A stretch of DNA of 34,137 bases from Planctomycetota bacterium (GTDB lineage Bacteria > Planctomycetota > PLA2 > JAEUHO01). Positions 24,615 through 32,880 of the stretch are shown piece after piece. Position numbers and translations under genes: made by a program. The stretch spans positions 1 to 34,137 of the forward strand of contig JASJAY010000053.1 in NCBI GenBank assembly GCA_030066775.1, read 5' to 3'. Within the stretch, counting starts at the first letter, position 1. Each line of letters starts with the position of its first letter. The notes under the pieces are model-generated. The model had not been told where the DNA came from, did no database searches, and worked only from the letters and a program-made list of their open reading frames with translations.

Positions 24615-26435
24615 ATGTTGAAGCACAAGATGAGCGGGCTTCTGCTGCTCTTGGTTGCCGCGGGGCTGATGTTCGGCTGCGGCGACAAGGCGGCGGATGA
24701 GCCTGCCGACACGGGCAAGACGACGCCCGCGTCGACGGACGACGTCTTCGTAGCCAAGGAAGGCTCCCTCGAAGACCTGCAGAAGGTCGCCGCGGCGCTC
24801 GATCTGGAGATCAGCGACGTCGGCGAGATCGAAGTCCACCGCGGCAGCGGGGACGACGACGTCACGATCTACTGGCCGCAGGAGAACGTCACGAAGGAAG
24901 GTCTGCAGACCTTCCGCATCGACGTCGGCGACGAGTACGAGGACGACGGCACGCTCGAGTTCCGGATCGGCAAGAAGGTGCTCTACAGCGAGCCCTTCGC
25001 CCCCGAGGACACGGTCACCGTCGCTGCCATTCCCCAGAGCGTCCTCGACGCGCTGAAGCGCGGCAAGACGGTCAAGTGGGGTGTGTTCTACGAGGGTCGC
25101 AAGAAGCGCGACTCCGTCTCTCGCACGTTCAAGCTGGTCGACGGCAAGAAGGCCAGCAAGCGCCTGAAGAAGATGGAAGGCAGCAAGCACTTCCAGCGCC
25201 AGATCCCGCTCACGCGTGAGCTGCTCAGGACGCAGGTGCTCGAGGATCACCGCCTCTACAGCGAGGCGCTGGTGCAGTACCTCGGCATCCTCCAGGTGTG
25301 GCCGGACAGCATCCAGCCGTTCCGCGGCATTGTGATGTGCTGCCGCCGCATGGACCTGAAGGAGACGCCGCTCTTCACCATCGCCAGCACGTTCGTGCGA
25401 GGCAAGGGCAGCAAGACGTCGTCGCAGTACAAGCCGCGACCCGGCGCGACGCCGAACACCCCGCAGGCGCACACCAGCGAGGCGAAGATCGTGCTCCGCG
25501 CGCCCACGTTCCAGAACCGCGGTCCGGACGGCTTCCGTCCGACGCAGCTGGGTGAGCACGGCGGCACGAAGCAGCCCACCAGCCAGCCCGGCACGACTGC
25601 ACCCGGCACGGCGCAGCCCGGCGGCACGGGCGTCCAGCCCGGCACCGCCCGCCCCGGCGATCCGACCCCGCACGAGGGTCTCGGCCGCCACGCGGACGAG
25701 CTGCAGGCGCACGCCACGGCGCAGGCCCAGGAAGCCAAGATGATGCGCGAGCTCGCGACGCAGATGGGCTCCCTCCAGAACGAGATCCAAAACCAGGAGC
25801 GCGAAGAGGCCGACGCCCGTCAGGTCCTCGCAGAGAAGGAAGCCGAAGTTGCGCGACTCGAGGCCTACAAGGGCGAGCGCCAGCCCGGCATGCCCCCGCC
25901 GCCCGAGAACCTTGACGAGCTCTACGAGCAGGCGATCAAGGATCGCAATGCGGCCGAAGCGCGCCTGGAGAAGGAACGCCTCGATCTGGCGAAGCTCCAG
26001 AAGCAGTACACCGAGCTGCAGACGCAGGCCGGTATGGATCTGAACGAGCTGCAAGAGGCGACCCGCATGGCCGAGAAGATGGCCGAGCACCTCCAGGGCG
26101 AGGCCGACAAGGCACGCGCCGCCTTCGAGATGGAGACCGGCACGCCCGAGCAGCAGGAGCAGATGCGCCAGGCTGCCCGGATCGCCGAGCGCGAGGCGAA
26201 CATCGCCGGCTACCGCGCGGAGATCAACAAGGCCGAGAAGGCGACGCAGGAGACCGAGAAGAAGGTCATGGACCTGCGCCGCCAGATCGCCGGGCTCGAT
26301 CCCGATGATCCGACCGAGGCCGGCGAGATCGCCAGGTTGAACCAGCAGATGACCGATCTCAACGAGCAGTGGCAGTCCGAGCGACAGGCGCTGCAGGAGA
26401 TGAAGGATCAGCTCGAGGAGTTCCTCCGGAACTAG
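24615..26435 (+). CDS. Large lipoprotein with a long C-terminal coiled coil
   Basis: A strong GAGGAGG ribosome site precedes the ATG. Residues 1-21 are a lipoprotein signal peptide, with C22 in the lipobox-like LMFGC, so the 606-residue protein is membrane-anchored. The first half (about 25-270) is a mixed alpha/beta region of no family I recognise. It is followed by a Pro/Gly/Thr-rich linker (about 320-355, with repeated QPG, APG and RPG units) and then a coiled coil rich in Glu, Ala, Gln and Lys from about 370 to the end. The linker plus long coil suggests a spacer that reaches across the periplasm or self-assembles. Codon use matches its neighbours. It ends at two hairpins before the sigma factor gene, so it is probably a separate transcript. 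Confidence 0.8.
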   Translation: MLKHKMSGLLLLLVAAGLMFGCGDKAADEPADTGKTTPASTDDVFVAKEGSLEDLQKVAAALDLEISDVGEIEVHRGSGDDDVTIYWPQENVTKEGLQTFRIDVGDEYEDDGTLEFRIGKKVLYSEPFAPEDTVTVAAIPQSVLDALKRGKTVKWGVFYEGRKKRDSVSRTFKLVDGKKASKRLKKMEGSKHFQRQIPLTRELLRTQVLEDHRLYSEALVQYLGILQVWPDSIQPFRGIVMCCRRMDLKETPLFTIASTFVRGKGSKTSSQYKPRPGATPNTPQAHTSEAKIVLRAPTFQNRGPDGFRPTQLGEHGGTKQPTSQPGTTAPGTAQPGGTGVQPGTARPGDPTPHEGLGRHADELQAHATAQAQEAKMMRELATQMGSLQNEIQNQEREEADARQVLAEKEAEVARLEAYKGERQPGMPPPPENLDELYEQAIKDRNAAEARLEKERLDLAKLQKQYTELQTQAGMDLNELQEATRMAEKMAEHLQGEADKARAAFEMETGTPEQQEQMRQAARIAEREANIAGYRAEINKAEKATQETEKKVMDLRRQIAGLDPDDPTEAGEIARLNQQMTDLNEQWQSERQALQEMKDQLEEFLRN

Positions 26436-26454
26436 GCCTCACGGCATCCCGATC

Positions 26455-26525
26455 GGGCCGGCATGGCGCCGGCCCGGTCCTCCCCTTCCCTGCGCCGGCG
26501 GCCATCCGCCGGCGCAGCTTCGTTT
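26455..26525 (+). terminator. Tandem hairpins ending the lipoprotein transcript
   Basis: The first hairpin is GGGCCGGC (26455-26462) with GCCGGCCC (26468-26475) around ATGGC. The second is a perfect 11-bp stem, TGCGCCGGCGG (26491-26501) with CCGCCGGCGCA (26506-26516), loop CCAT, followed by GCTTCGTTT. The second, with its T-containing tail, is the better terminator. Confidence 0.7.
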
Positions 26526-26591
26526 CGGGGGTGTACGGTGACCCGAATCTCCCGCCTTCGGTGCTCACGACGGGATCGGTATGATCGGTCC

Positions 26592-27158
26592 GTGTCGCTG
26601 GACCAGACCCGCGAGCTGCTCTCCGGAGCCCTGGACGGCCACCAGGGAGCGAAGGGCGAGCTGCTGGAGCGCGTCAGGCCGCGCGTCGTGCTTTGGGTCG
26701 CGAGCCGCATGTCGCCTGCGCTGCGCGCGAAGATCGAGCCCGAGGATCTCGCCCAGGAGATCCTGCTCGCGGTGCACAAGAGCTGGGGCGGGTTCCGCGG
26801 CACGAACGAACGCTCGTTCTTCGCGTGGCTCTTCCGCATCGCAGAGAACCGCATCCGCGATCAGGTCGACCACTTCGGGGCACGAAAGCGACAGGCGGTG
26901 CCGCTCTTGAGCTTCTCCCAGACCTCCCCGAGCACCCGCGCCGCGCGCGCGGAGCTGGTCATCCGCATCCAGGATGCGCTCCAGCACCTCTCGGACGACT
27001 ACCGCAAGGTGATCCAGCTCGTGCGTCTCGAGGAGCGTCCCGTGGCGGAGGTCGCCGAGCTCATGGACCGATCGCCGAACGCCGTCCGCGTCCTCTACTG
27101 CCGTGCGCTCAAGGCCATGCGCAGCCGCATGATCGAGAAGGAGGCCGAGGCCCGATGA
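26592..27158 (+). CDS. ECF-type sigma factor linked to a Ser/Thr kinase
   Basis: The GTG at 26592 gives 188 residues and begins right at the family start (SLDQTRELL); the extension upstream to 26463 runs through the terminator region and is unlikely. Region 2 is visible in IEPEDLAQEILLAVHKSW and FFAWLFRIAENRIRD (about 48-96). Region 4 is in LSDDYRKVIQLVRLEERP followed by the helix-turn-helix AELMDRSPNAVRVLYCRALK (about 135-180). Its stop overlaps the start of a Ser/Thr kinase as ATGA. In Planctomycetota, many ECF factors pair this way with Hanks kinases instead of with anti-sigma factors, and no anti-sigma gene is present here. Phosphorylation control by the kinase is the likely, unproven, mode of regulation. 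Confidence 0.88.
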   Translation: MSLDQTRELLSGALDGHQGAKGELLERVRPRVVLWVASRMSPALRAKIEPEDLAQEILLAVHKSWGGFRGTNERSFFAWLFRIAENRIRDQVDHFGARKRQAVPLLSFSQTSPSTRAARAELVIRIQDALQHLSDDYRKVIQLVRLEERPVAEVAELMDRSPNAVRVLYCRALKAMRSRMIEKEAEAR

Positions 27159-28630
27159 CCGCCGGCGAGCCCGTCTCCGCCGACGAAGCGCGCGTGGCCG
27201 CGTGCATCGAGGACTACCGGCGTCGCCGCGCGCTCGGCGAGCATCCGAATCCCGAGAGCTATCGCGCCGAGCTCTCCGGCTGCTTCGACGACTTCCTCGA
27301 CGTCCTGACCGCCGAGAGCTTCTTCGACGAGGCCCTGACGGTCCCGCGGGAGTTCCGGCTTCCGCGCGCGTTCGGCCACTACACGCTCGAGCGCGAGCTC
27401 GGCCGCGGCTCCGCCGGCGTCGTCTACGAGGCGCTCGACACCCACCGGAACGAGCGCGTCGCATTGAAGGTGATGCGCGCGGGTTTCGACACGGACGCGC
27501 ACGCGCGCGAGCGCTTCCTGCGGGAAGCCCGTGCGTGCCAACAGGTGAACCACCTCAACGTCGTCGAGATCTACGCGGCCGGGGAGATCGAGGAGCGGCC
27601 GTACTACGCCATGACCCTGATCCACGGCGAGACGCTCTCGGACCGGGTCCGGCATGGAGAGCCCATCGCCCCCAAGCGCCTCTGCCGGGGCCTGGCCGGC
27701 GTCGCGGCCGCGCTGACCACCATGCACGAGGTGGGCATCGTGCACCGCGACGTCAAGCCGTCGAACATCATCGTCGAGAAGGGCGGCCGCATGGTGCTCG
27801 CGGACTTCGGTCTCGCGCGTATGGACATCGCCTCGACGCTGACGCGCACCGGTTCCTCCCTCGGCACCCCGCTCTACATGAGCCCCGAGCAGATGATGAG
27901 CAAGCGCGAGGAGGTCGACGGGCGCAGCGACGTGTACGGCCTCGGCGCCGCGATGTACGAGGCCCTGACCGGTCGCCCGCCGTTCGAGGCCGACGACTAC
28001 CGCACCCTCGTGCCGCGCATCATCAGCGAGCGGCCCCTCGCCCCCTCGAAGATCGACCCCCAGATCCCGCGCTCCTGCAGCCGCATCGTGCTGACCTGCC
28101 TCGAGAAGGACCCGCGCGACCGGTACGCGAACGCGAGCCGCCTGCACGACGACCTCATGGCCTTCGTGGACGATCGTCCGGTGCGCGGCCGCCCCGTGAC
28201 GGGGGTGCGGCGCGCCCTACGTACGTTGCGCCGCAATCCCCTGCCGACCGGCATCGCGGCGCTGGCGCTCGTGGTCATCGCGCTGCTGTGGACGCTGCTC
28301 AAGCCGGCGCCGCCGCCCGCCTACCTGGACGTGCGCCTCGTGCGGCCCCAGACCGCGCTCATCTTCGTCAACGGCATCGACATGAACGAGGGCCTGGAGC
28401 AGGGCCTCCGCGGCTTGGAGGGGTACGAGCTGACGCCCGGCGAACACACGATCCGCTGCGAGGCCGACGGCTACATCGCGTTCGAGGACACGTTCCGCGC
28501 TCAGGCCGGTCAGACCGTGTCGTATCGCGTGTCGATGGACATGACCCCCGAGCTGCTGCAGGAGATCTCCAAGCGCTTCCGCGAGCAGGCAGACGAGCCC
28601 GAGGCGCCGGAGGACGACCCAGACAAGTAG
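27155..28630 (+). CDS. Membrane Ser/Thr protein kinase with a C-terminal PEGA domain
   Basis: A 491-residue protein. Residues 1-70 are a soluble lead with ADEARVAACIEDYRRRRALG, typical of planctomycete kinases. The Hanks kinase domain (about 72-345) has GRGSAGVVY, K105 in VALKVM, catalytic D199 in HRDVKPSN, D217 in DFGLA and GTPLYMSPEQ in the activation segment. One membrane span lies at about 363-383, followed by a PEGA-like beta domain (about 390-475) that includes GYELTPGEHTIRCEADGY, then an acidic tail. PEGA domains are extracytoplasmic sensors or binders. The kinase overlaps the ECF sigma gene by four bases. The pair probably senses an envelope signal and controls the sigma factor. Confidence 0.92.
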   Translation: MTAGEPVSADEARVAACIEDYRRRRALGEHPNPESYRAELSGCFDDFLDVLTAESFFDEALTVPREFRLPRAFGHYTLERELGRGSAGVVYEALDTHRNERVALKVMRAGFDTDAHARERFLREARACQQVNHLNVVEIYAAGEIEERPYYAMTLIHGETLSDRVRHGEPIAPKRLCRGLAGVAAALTTMHEVGIVHRDVKPSNIIVEKGGRMVLADFGLARMDIASTLTRTGSSLGTPLYMSPEQMMSKREEVDGRSDVYGLGAAMYEALTGRPPFEADDYRTLVPRIISERPLAPSKIDPQIPRSCSRIVLTCLEKDPRDRYANASRLHDDLMAFVDDRPVRGRPVTGVRRALRTLRRNPLPTGIAALALVVIALLWTLLKPAPPPAYLDVRLVRPQTALIFVNGIDMNEGLEQGLRGLEGYELTPGEHTIRCEADGYIAFEDTFRAQAGQTVSYRVSMDMTPELLQEISKRFREQADEPEAPEDDPDK

Positions 28631-28768
28631 CGGGGAGGTGGGTCCTTCGCCCCGGACGGTTTTGTACCGATGCGGGTGCAACCTTCCGGGCCGACGCGCG
28701 TTTCCAAGGGGCGGTGACGGGAACCGCACCCCGCCGTCCGAGGCGACGGGACCGTGGAACCCACGCCT
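28631..28768 (+). other. Non-coding, hairpin-rich segment after the kinase gene
   Basis: Between the kinase stop and a terminator there is no plausible gene. The segment holds two copies of GACGGG (around 28717 and 28745) that could pair alternatively with a CCGTC between them, and a GGTT/AACC pairing near 28660-28684. It may be a 3' untranslated region or a small RNA of about 170 nt ending at the terminator at 28769. It matches no RNA class I know. Confidence 0.3.
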
Positions 28769-28812
28769 GCCGGGCCTCCAAAATGCGGGGGGGGCCCGGC
28801 TTTCTTCGTTTC
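28769..28812 (+). terminator. Intrinsic terminator of the sigma/kinase transcript
   Basis: GCCGGGCCTCC (28769-28779) pairs with GGGGGCCCGGC (28790-28800), 11 pairs with one G-U, around a ten-base AT-containing loop, followed by TTTCTTCGTTT. It lies 138 bases after the kinase stop and just before the end of the convergent PLD gene. Confidence 0.75.
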
Positions 28813-28816
28813 GGGC

Positions 28817-29509
28817 TCAGATGCCCTCGGCGGCCCGCCAGACGCGCTCGAACTCCGCCCCGTACGCGGCCACCAGCGCGGGCTCCGATGTCACCAGCAC
28901 GTTCTCGCTGTTGCCGCGCTCCGCGCTGCGGGTCCAGTTGTAGCTGCCCGTCAGCAGGCGCTTGCCGTCGAAGATCCCGAACTTGTGGTGCATGTGGTCC
29001 GGCGTCCGGTCGAGGCGCACGGTCGCGCCGCTCCGTGCGAGGCGATCGAGGTCGCTACCCAGGTCGCGGCGCTTGTCGTCGTCGCTGACGATGCGCACCT
29101 CGACGCGGCGGCGGACGGCCTCTTCGAGCACGGCCACGATCCGGTCGTCGGTGATCGTGAACACGCACAGGTCCATCGACCGTCGCGTCTCCCGGATCGC
29201 GCCCTGGATCGCGCGCAGCGGCGCCGTGCCGGGGCTGAACCACGCCTCGTGCACGACGTCCGGGCCCGCCACATCGTCCGACGCCGCATCCAGAAGGGAC
29301 ACGACGTCCTCGATCCACGCCAGCACCGCGCTCGCGTTGGCGGCGCTCAAGGCCTCCTGGGCCACTTCGAACGCCAGTGCCCGAAGACGCACGCGCTCGG
29401 CATCCGACGGCGCGGCGGTCTCCACGAGGGCCCGCAGCGCCTTGCGTTCCGAGCGCGAGAGCCGTCCGTCCTCGACGAGCTGCTCGAAGGCGGTGCGCCA
29501 GTCCGTCAT
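28817..29509 (-). CDS. Single-HKD phospholipase D-like nuclease
   Basis: The ATG at 29509 overlaps the sirtuin stop by four bases (ATGA), giving 230 residues. Residues 1-85 are a helical, charged N-terminal domain of no recognised family. From about 88 onward is a PLD domain with one HKD motif, H174-x-K176-x4-D181 (HHKFGIFDG), then the typical GSYNWTRSAERGNSEN block (about 188-203). Single-HKD proteins act as dimers and include the Nuc endonuclease and mitochondrial PLD types, which hydrolyse nucleic acid or phospholipid phosphodiesters. There is no signal peptide, unlike secreted Nuc, so a cytoplasmic target is likely. Coupled translation with a sirtuin is the unusual aspect. Confidence 0.88.
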   Translation of the reverse strand: MTDWRTAFEQLVEDGRLSRSERKALRALVETAAPSDAERVRLRALAFEVAQEALSAANASAVLAWIEDVVSLLDAASDDVAGPDVVHEAWFSPGTAPLRAIQGAIRETRRSMDLCVFTITDDRIVAVLEEAVRRRVEVRIVSDDDKRRDLGSDLDRLARSGATVRLDRTPDHMHHKFGIFDGKRLLTGSYNWTRSAERGNSENVLVTSEPALVAAYGAEFERVWRAAEGI

Positions 29510-30282
29510 GGGCACTCCGGGGCCGCATCGCGTCCGAAGACGGCGGCGATGGCCGGGACCAGATCGCCCGCGCGTCCCGTCAGGGCGAAGTCGACCTCGG
29601 CGCTCAGGTCCGTGCGCTCGAGGTTGACCTCCACCGTCACGTTGCCGTGGCGCTGGGCAGTGAAGAGCGGGTCGAGGATGTACGGGAACAGCGCCGACGT
29701 GCCGATCCACAGGACCACCTCGGGCGGCTGGACGTGGAAGGCCCGGTACATCGCGGCCACCTCGCGCTCGGGGAGCATCTCCCCGAACAGGACGGCGTCG
29801 GGTCGCAGCCCGCTCCGGCAGACCGGGCACGGCGGCGTGCCGTCCAGCGCCATCAGGTCCTCGCGCTCGAAGCGGACCCTGTGCGGACAGCGCGTGCAGC
29901 GCGCATTCCGGATGTTGCCGTGGATCTCGATGAGGTTCCGGGTGCCGGCAGCCGCATGGAGCCCATCGACGTTCTGGGTCAGGATCGTGAACGCCTCCGC
30001 GCGCGCCTCCATCTCGACCAGCGCGTGGTGCGCGGCGTTCGGCTCCGCGTCCGCGGCCATGCGCGCGAGCTCCGCGAGCACCCGCCATGTGCGATCGGGA
30101 TCGCTCAGCACGGTCTCGGCGCTGAGGGCCTCGACCGTGCGATCGCCGCGCTCGGGGTCGTCATACAGCCCCCCCACACCGCGGTACGTCTGGATCCCGG
30201 ACTCGGCCGAGATGCCGGCGCCCGTGATCACGCCGATGCGACGCGCGGTGCGGAGCCGGTCGATGAGCGCATCGGGCAGCAT
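29506..30282 (-). CDS. Sir2 family NAD-dependent protein deacylase (first sirtuin)
   Basis: A 258-residue sirtuin. NAD-binding GAGISAESG is at 21-29, QNVDGLH at 103-109, the catalytic histidine is H121 (EIHGN), and zinc cysteines are C129, C132, C152 and C155. FGEML follows as in CobB-type enzymes, and GTSALFPY (about 194-201) matches the conserved GTS loop. It should remove acyl groups from lysines using NAD in the cytoplasm. The complete zinc site separates it from the zinc-less Sir2 NADases of defence systems. It overlaps the HEAT-repeat gene upstream by one base and the PLD gene downstream by four, so the three are an operon. Its start is the ATG at 30282. Confidence 0.93.
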   Translation of the reverse strand: MLPDALIDRLRTARRIGVITGAGISAESGIQTYRGVGGLYDDPERGDRTVEALSAETVLSDPDRTWRVLAELARMAADAEPNAAHHALVEMEARAEAFTILTQNVDGLHAAAGTRNLIEIHGNIRNARCTRCPHRVRFEREDLMALDGTPPCPVCRSGLRPDAVLFGEMLPEREVAAMYRAFHVQPPEVVLWIGTSALFPYILDPLFTAQRHGNVTVEVNLERTDLSAEVDFALTGRAGDLVPAIAAVFGRDAAPECP

Positions 30283-31607
30283 CAGTCGTCGTCCTTCTGA
30301 TCGATGGCCGCCAGGATGGAGCCGGCCTTCACGCGCACCACGTCGTCCTCGTGCTCCGCCAACCGCGCGACGGCGTCGCGCGCGGGACGGGCATCGGCGC
30401 CCAGACGCGAGAGCCCTTCGAGCGCGAGCCGCAGCGCGTCGACGTCCTCCAGCGCGAGCACGCGGACGTATAGGGGGATCGCTTCCAGGCCGGACACCTC
30501 GAGGTCGCGCAGCGCCATCATGCTCCGCACCTGGATCACGGGATCTGCGTGCGCCAGGCCCTTGCGCAGGACGCGCACCGCATCCGGTCCGCCGATCCGA
30601 CGCAGGACGTAGGCGGCGCCCGCCGCGCGCTTGCGGTCCCCCGCCAGGAGGACGCGTTCGACCGCCGGCAGCGCGGGGCGCCCGACCTCGCCGAGGGCCG
30701 CCTTCGCCCAGTCCGCGACGTGCGGCGCCTCGTCTGCAAGAAGCTCGACCAGCGCGTCGACGGCGGGGGCCGCCTCATGCAGCATCCGACTCAGTCCCTG
30801 GGCGGTCCACATGCGCACGTCGCTGTCGTCGTCTTCCAGGGCCGCGATCATCCGCGTGCGGATCGCGCCGTGCGGAAACGGCCCGTCCGGCGGCGGGCTC
30901 AGATCGATGCGCGCGAGGCCGTAGGCGGCCGCCCGGCGCTGCTCCACGTGTTCGCTGTCCAGCGCCTTCAGGAACATCGGCGCGTAGCCGGCGAGCGCCG
31001 AGGCGTCCGCCGCTTCGATGTTGATGAGCGCGTGCACGATCGACGCCCACAGCGGCCCGCTCGTGGTCGGCAGGGTCTGCCGCAGGAAGGTCACCGTGCC
31101 GGGCTCGGCGCGGCGGACGGATCGCAGCGCGGCCAACGCGGCGCTCCGCACGAAGTCGGCCTCGTCCCGCGCCCGGGCGATCAGGATCTTGACCAGCTGC
31201 GGATCGGCCCGCCCGTAGCGGAAGACCCCGGACAGGGCGATCCAGCGCACGTCCTCGTCTTCGTCGCCGAGGGCCTCGATCAACAGCGCACGTCGTGCGG
31301 CCTCGTCCTGCGGCAGGGTGCGGTCCAGGTACTGGCGCCCCATGGCCGCCGCCGTCGCCTCGTCCTTCGTCTGGACACGGACCTCGCGAACGGTGCGGGC
31401 GACGGCGCGAATCGCGTCGATGCCCTGCACACGGGTCGGCCCGGGCTTCACCGGCGGTGCGTCGGGCTTCCCGTTCGTGCCGGGCTGCGGCTCCGAGCGC
31501 GGCGTCTCGCCGCCGAGCACGCCCAGGAACAGCGCACACAGCCCGCCCCCCACGAGGGCGAGCACGCCCGTGCGCCAGCCTCCGATCGAAGTCGAGGATC
31601 GCGTCAT
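30282..31607 (-). CDS. Membrane-anchored HEAT-repeat protein
   Basis: The ATG at 31607 is followed by a hydrophobic segment (about residues 13-33, GVLALVGGGLCALFLGVLGG) that acts as anchor or signal. A Pro-rich linker (about 34-58) leads into HEAT/armadillo-type helical repeats to residue 441, for example LGDEDEDVRWIALSGVFRYG, SVRRAEPG and VLRKGLAHADPVIQVRSMMA. Such repeats are protein-binding solenoids and are abundant in planctomycetes. No enzyme motif is visible. It is the first gene of the minus-strand group with the sirtuin and PLD genes (TGATG overlap). It diverges from the histidine kinase gene with 46 bases between starts, so both promoters must sit in or around that short gap. Confidence 0.85.
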   Translation of the reverse strand: MTRSSTSIGGWRTGVLALVGGGLCALFLGVLGGETPRSEPQPGTNGKPDAPPVKPGPTRVQGIDAIRAVARTVREVRVQTKDEATAAAMGRQYLDRTLPQDEAARRALLIEALGDEDEDVRWIALSGVFRYGRADPQLVKILIARARDEADFVRSAALAALRSVRRAEPGTVTFLRQTLPTTSGPLWASIVHALINIEAADASALAGYAPMFLKALDSEHVEQRRAAAYGLARIDLSPPPDGPFPHGAIRTRMIAALEDDDSDVRMWTAQGLSRMLHEAAPAVDALVELLADEAPHVADWAKAALGEVGRPALPAVERVLLAGDRKRAAGAAYVLRRIGGPDAVRVLRKGLAHADPVIQVRSMMALRDLEVSGLEAIPLYVRVLALEDVDALRLALEGLSRLGADARPARDAVARLAEHEDDVVRVKAGSILAAIDQKDDD

Positions 31608-31653
31608 GCGGACGGCGAATCTACCGCGGCCTTCCGGATAGGCTGTCTCCCTC

Positions 31654-32880
31654 GTGACGGAACAACGCGATCCCAACCGGTATGACGGACCGCGCCGGCG
31701 GCTCCAGGCGCTGATCGAGGCCAGCCTCGCGCTCGGCGAGTCGCAGGACCTGCCCACGCTCCTGCGGCTGATCCTGGACCTGGCCACGTTCCACGTGGGC
31801 GCCGAGCGGGGGACGCTCTTCCGCCGCGACCGCGAGACCGGCGACCTGATCGCGACCATCTTCCACGGCAACGAGCTCGAGCAGATCGTGCTCCCCAGCG
31901 GACGCGGGCTCGCGGGGCAGGTGGCGGACACGGGCCAGGCCGTGCGCCTGGACGACGCCTACGACGACGAGCACTTCGACCAGAGCGTCGACCAGCGCAC
32001 GGGCTTCCGAACGCGCTCGCTCCTGGCCGTTCCGATGCAGCTGCGCAGCGGCGAGATCATCGGGGTGGTGCAGGTGCTGAACAAGCGCGACGGGAGCTTC
32101 GACGAGGACGACGAGGCCTTCCTCGATGCCTTCGGCGCGCAGGCCGCCGTGGCCCTGGAGAACGCGCGGCTCACCGACGAACGCATCCGCGGCGAGCGCC
32201 TGGAGGCCATCGGCACCGTGTCCGCCAACCTCGTCCACGACCTCAAGAACCCGCTCTCCGGCATCCACTCGTACACGGACATGATCCTGCAGGGGCCGCC
32301 GCCCGACCTGCTCTCGCGCTGCGTCAACGGGATCCGGCGCCAGACCGGGCGCATGAACCACATGGTGACGTCGATCCTGCGCTTCGCTCGCGGCGAGGAC
32401 GCCCTGCTCGTGAGCAAGCAGGACTTCGACGCCATGCTGGAGGAGATCGCCGAGGACCTCGAGGCCGCGCACCGCAGCGACGGGGTCACGATCGAGCGCA
32501 CCGGAGAGCGCGTCGGCAACGTCCGCGTCGACGGGATGGCCCTGCGCCGCGTCGTCGACAACCTGTGCCGCAACGCCGTCGAGGCGATGACGGACGGCGG
32601 GACGGTCCGCCTCGATGCGCGCATCGAGGGCCAGGAGATCCACCTGACGATCGAGGACGACGGCCCCGGCATCCCGCCCGAGCGCATCGAAGATCTCTTC
32701 AAGCCGTGGGAGACCGAGGGCAAGCGCGACGGCACGGGACTCGGCCTTGCGATCGTGCGCCGCATCGTCGATCGCCACGAGGGCACGATCGCGGTCGAGA
32801 GCGAGCCGGGCAAGGGCGCCCGGTTCCGCATCCGCCTGCCGGTGACGGGACCGACCGGAACCGAGCCCCCCGCGTCGTGA
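31654..32880 (+). CDS. GAF-domain sensor histidine kinase
   Basis: The GTG at 31654 gives 408 residues. A GAF domain spans about 20-170 (with GAERGTLFRRD and SLLAVPM), followed by a short helix and the HisKA phosphoacceptor H195 in LVHDLKNPLSGI. The ATPase domain has N307 in the N-box (NLCRNAVEAM), DDGPGI in the G1 box and GTGLGLAIV in the G2 box. There is no membrane span, so it is a cytoplasmic sensor, perhaps of a small molecule or redox signal bound by the GAF domain. No response regulator is adjacent, so it is an orphan kinase. Its stop overlaps the following sirtuin start as GTGA. Confidence 0.92.
   Translation: MTEQRDPNRYDGPRRRLQALIEASLALGESQDLPTLLRLILDLATFHVGAERGTLFRRDRETGDLIATIFHGNELEQIVLPSGRGLAGQVADTGQAVRLDDAYDDEHFDQSVDQRTGFRTRSLLAVPMQLRSGEIIGVVQVLNKRDGSFDEDDEAFLDAFGAQAAVALENARLTDERIRGERLEAIGTVSANLVHDLKNPLSGIHSYTDMILQGPPPDLLSRCVNGIRRQTGRMNHMVTSILRFARGEDALLVSKQDFDAMLEEIAEDLEAAHRSDGVTIERTGERVGNVRVDGMALRRVVDNLCRNAVEAMTDGGTVRLDARIEGQEIHLTIEDDGPGIPPERIEDLFKPWETEGKRDGTGLGLAIVRRIVDRHEGTIAVESEPGKGARFRIRLPVTGPTGTEPPAS

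Noticed and set aside
28631..28812. SRP RNA, tmRNA or a known riboswitch in the gap after the kinase
   Set aside because: The conserved sequence cores of those RNAs are absent, and the segment follows rather than precedes a gene on its strand.
29506..30282. Sir2 of a phage-defence NADase system (Thoeris or Argonaute-linked)
   Set aside because: The four zinc cysteines and CobB-like motifs indicate a protein deacylase; no TIR, Argonaute or HerA gene is nearby.
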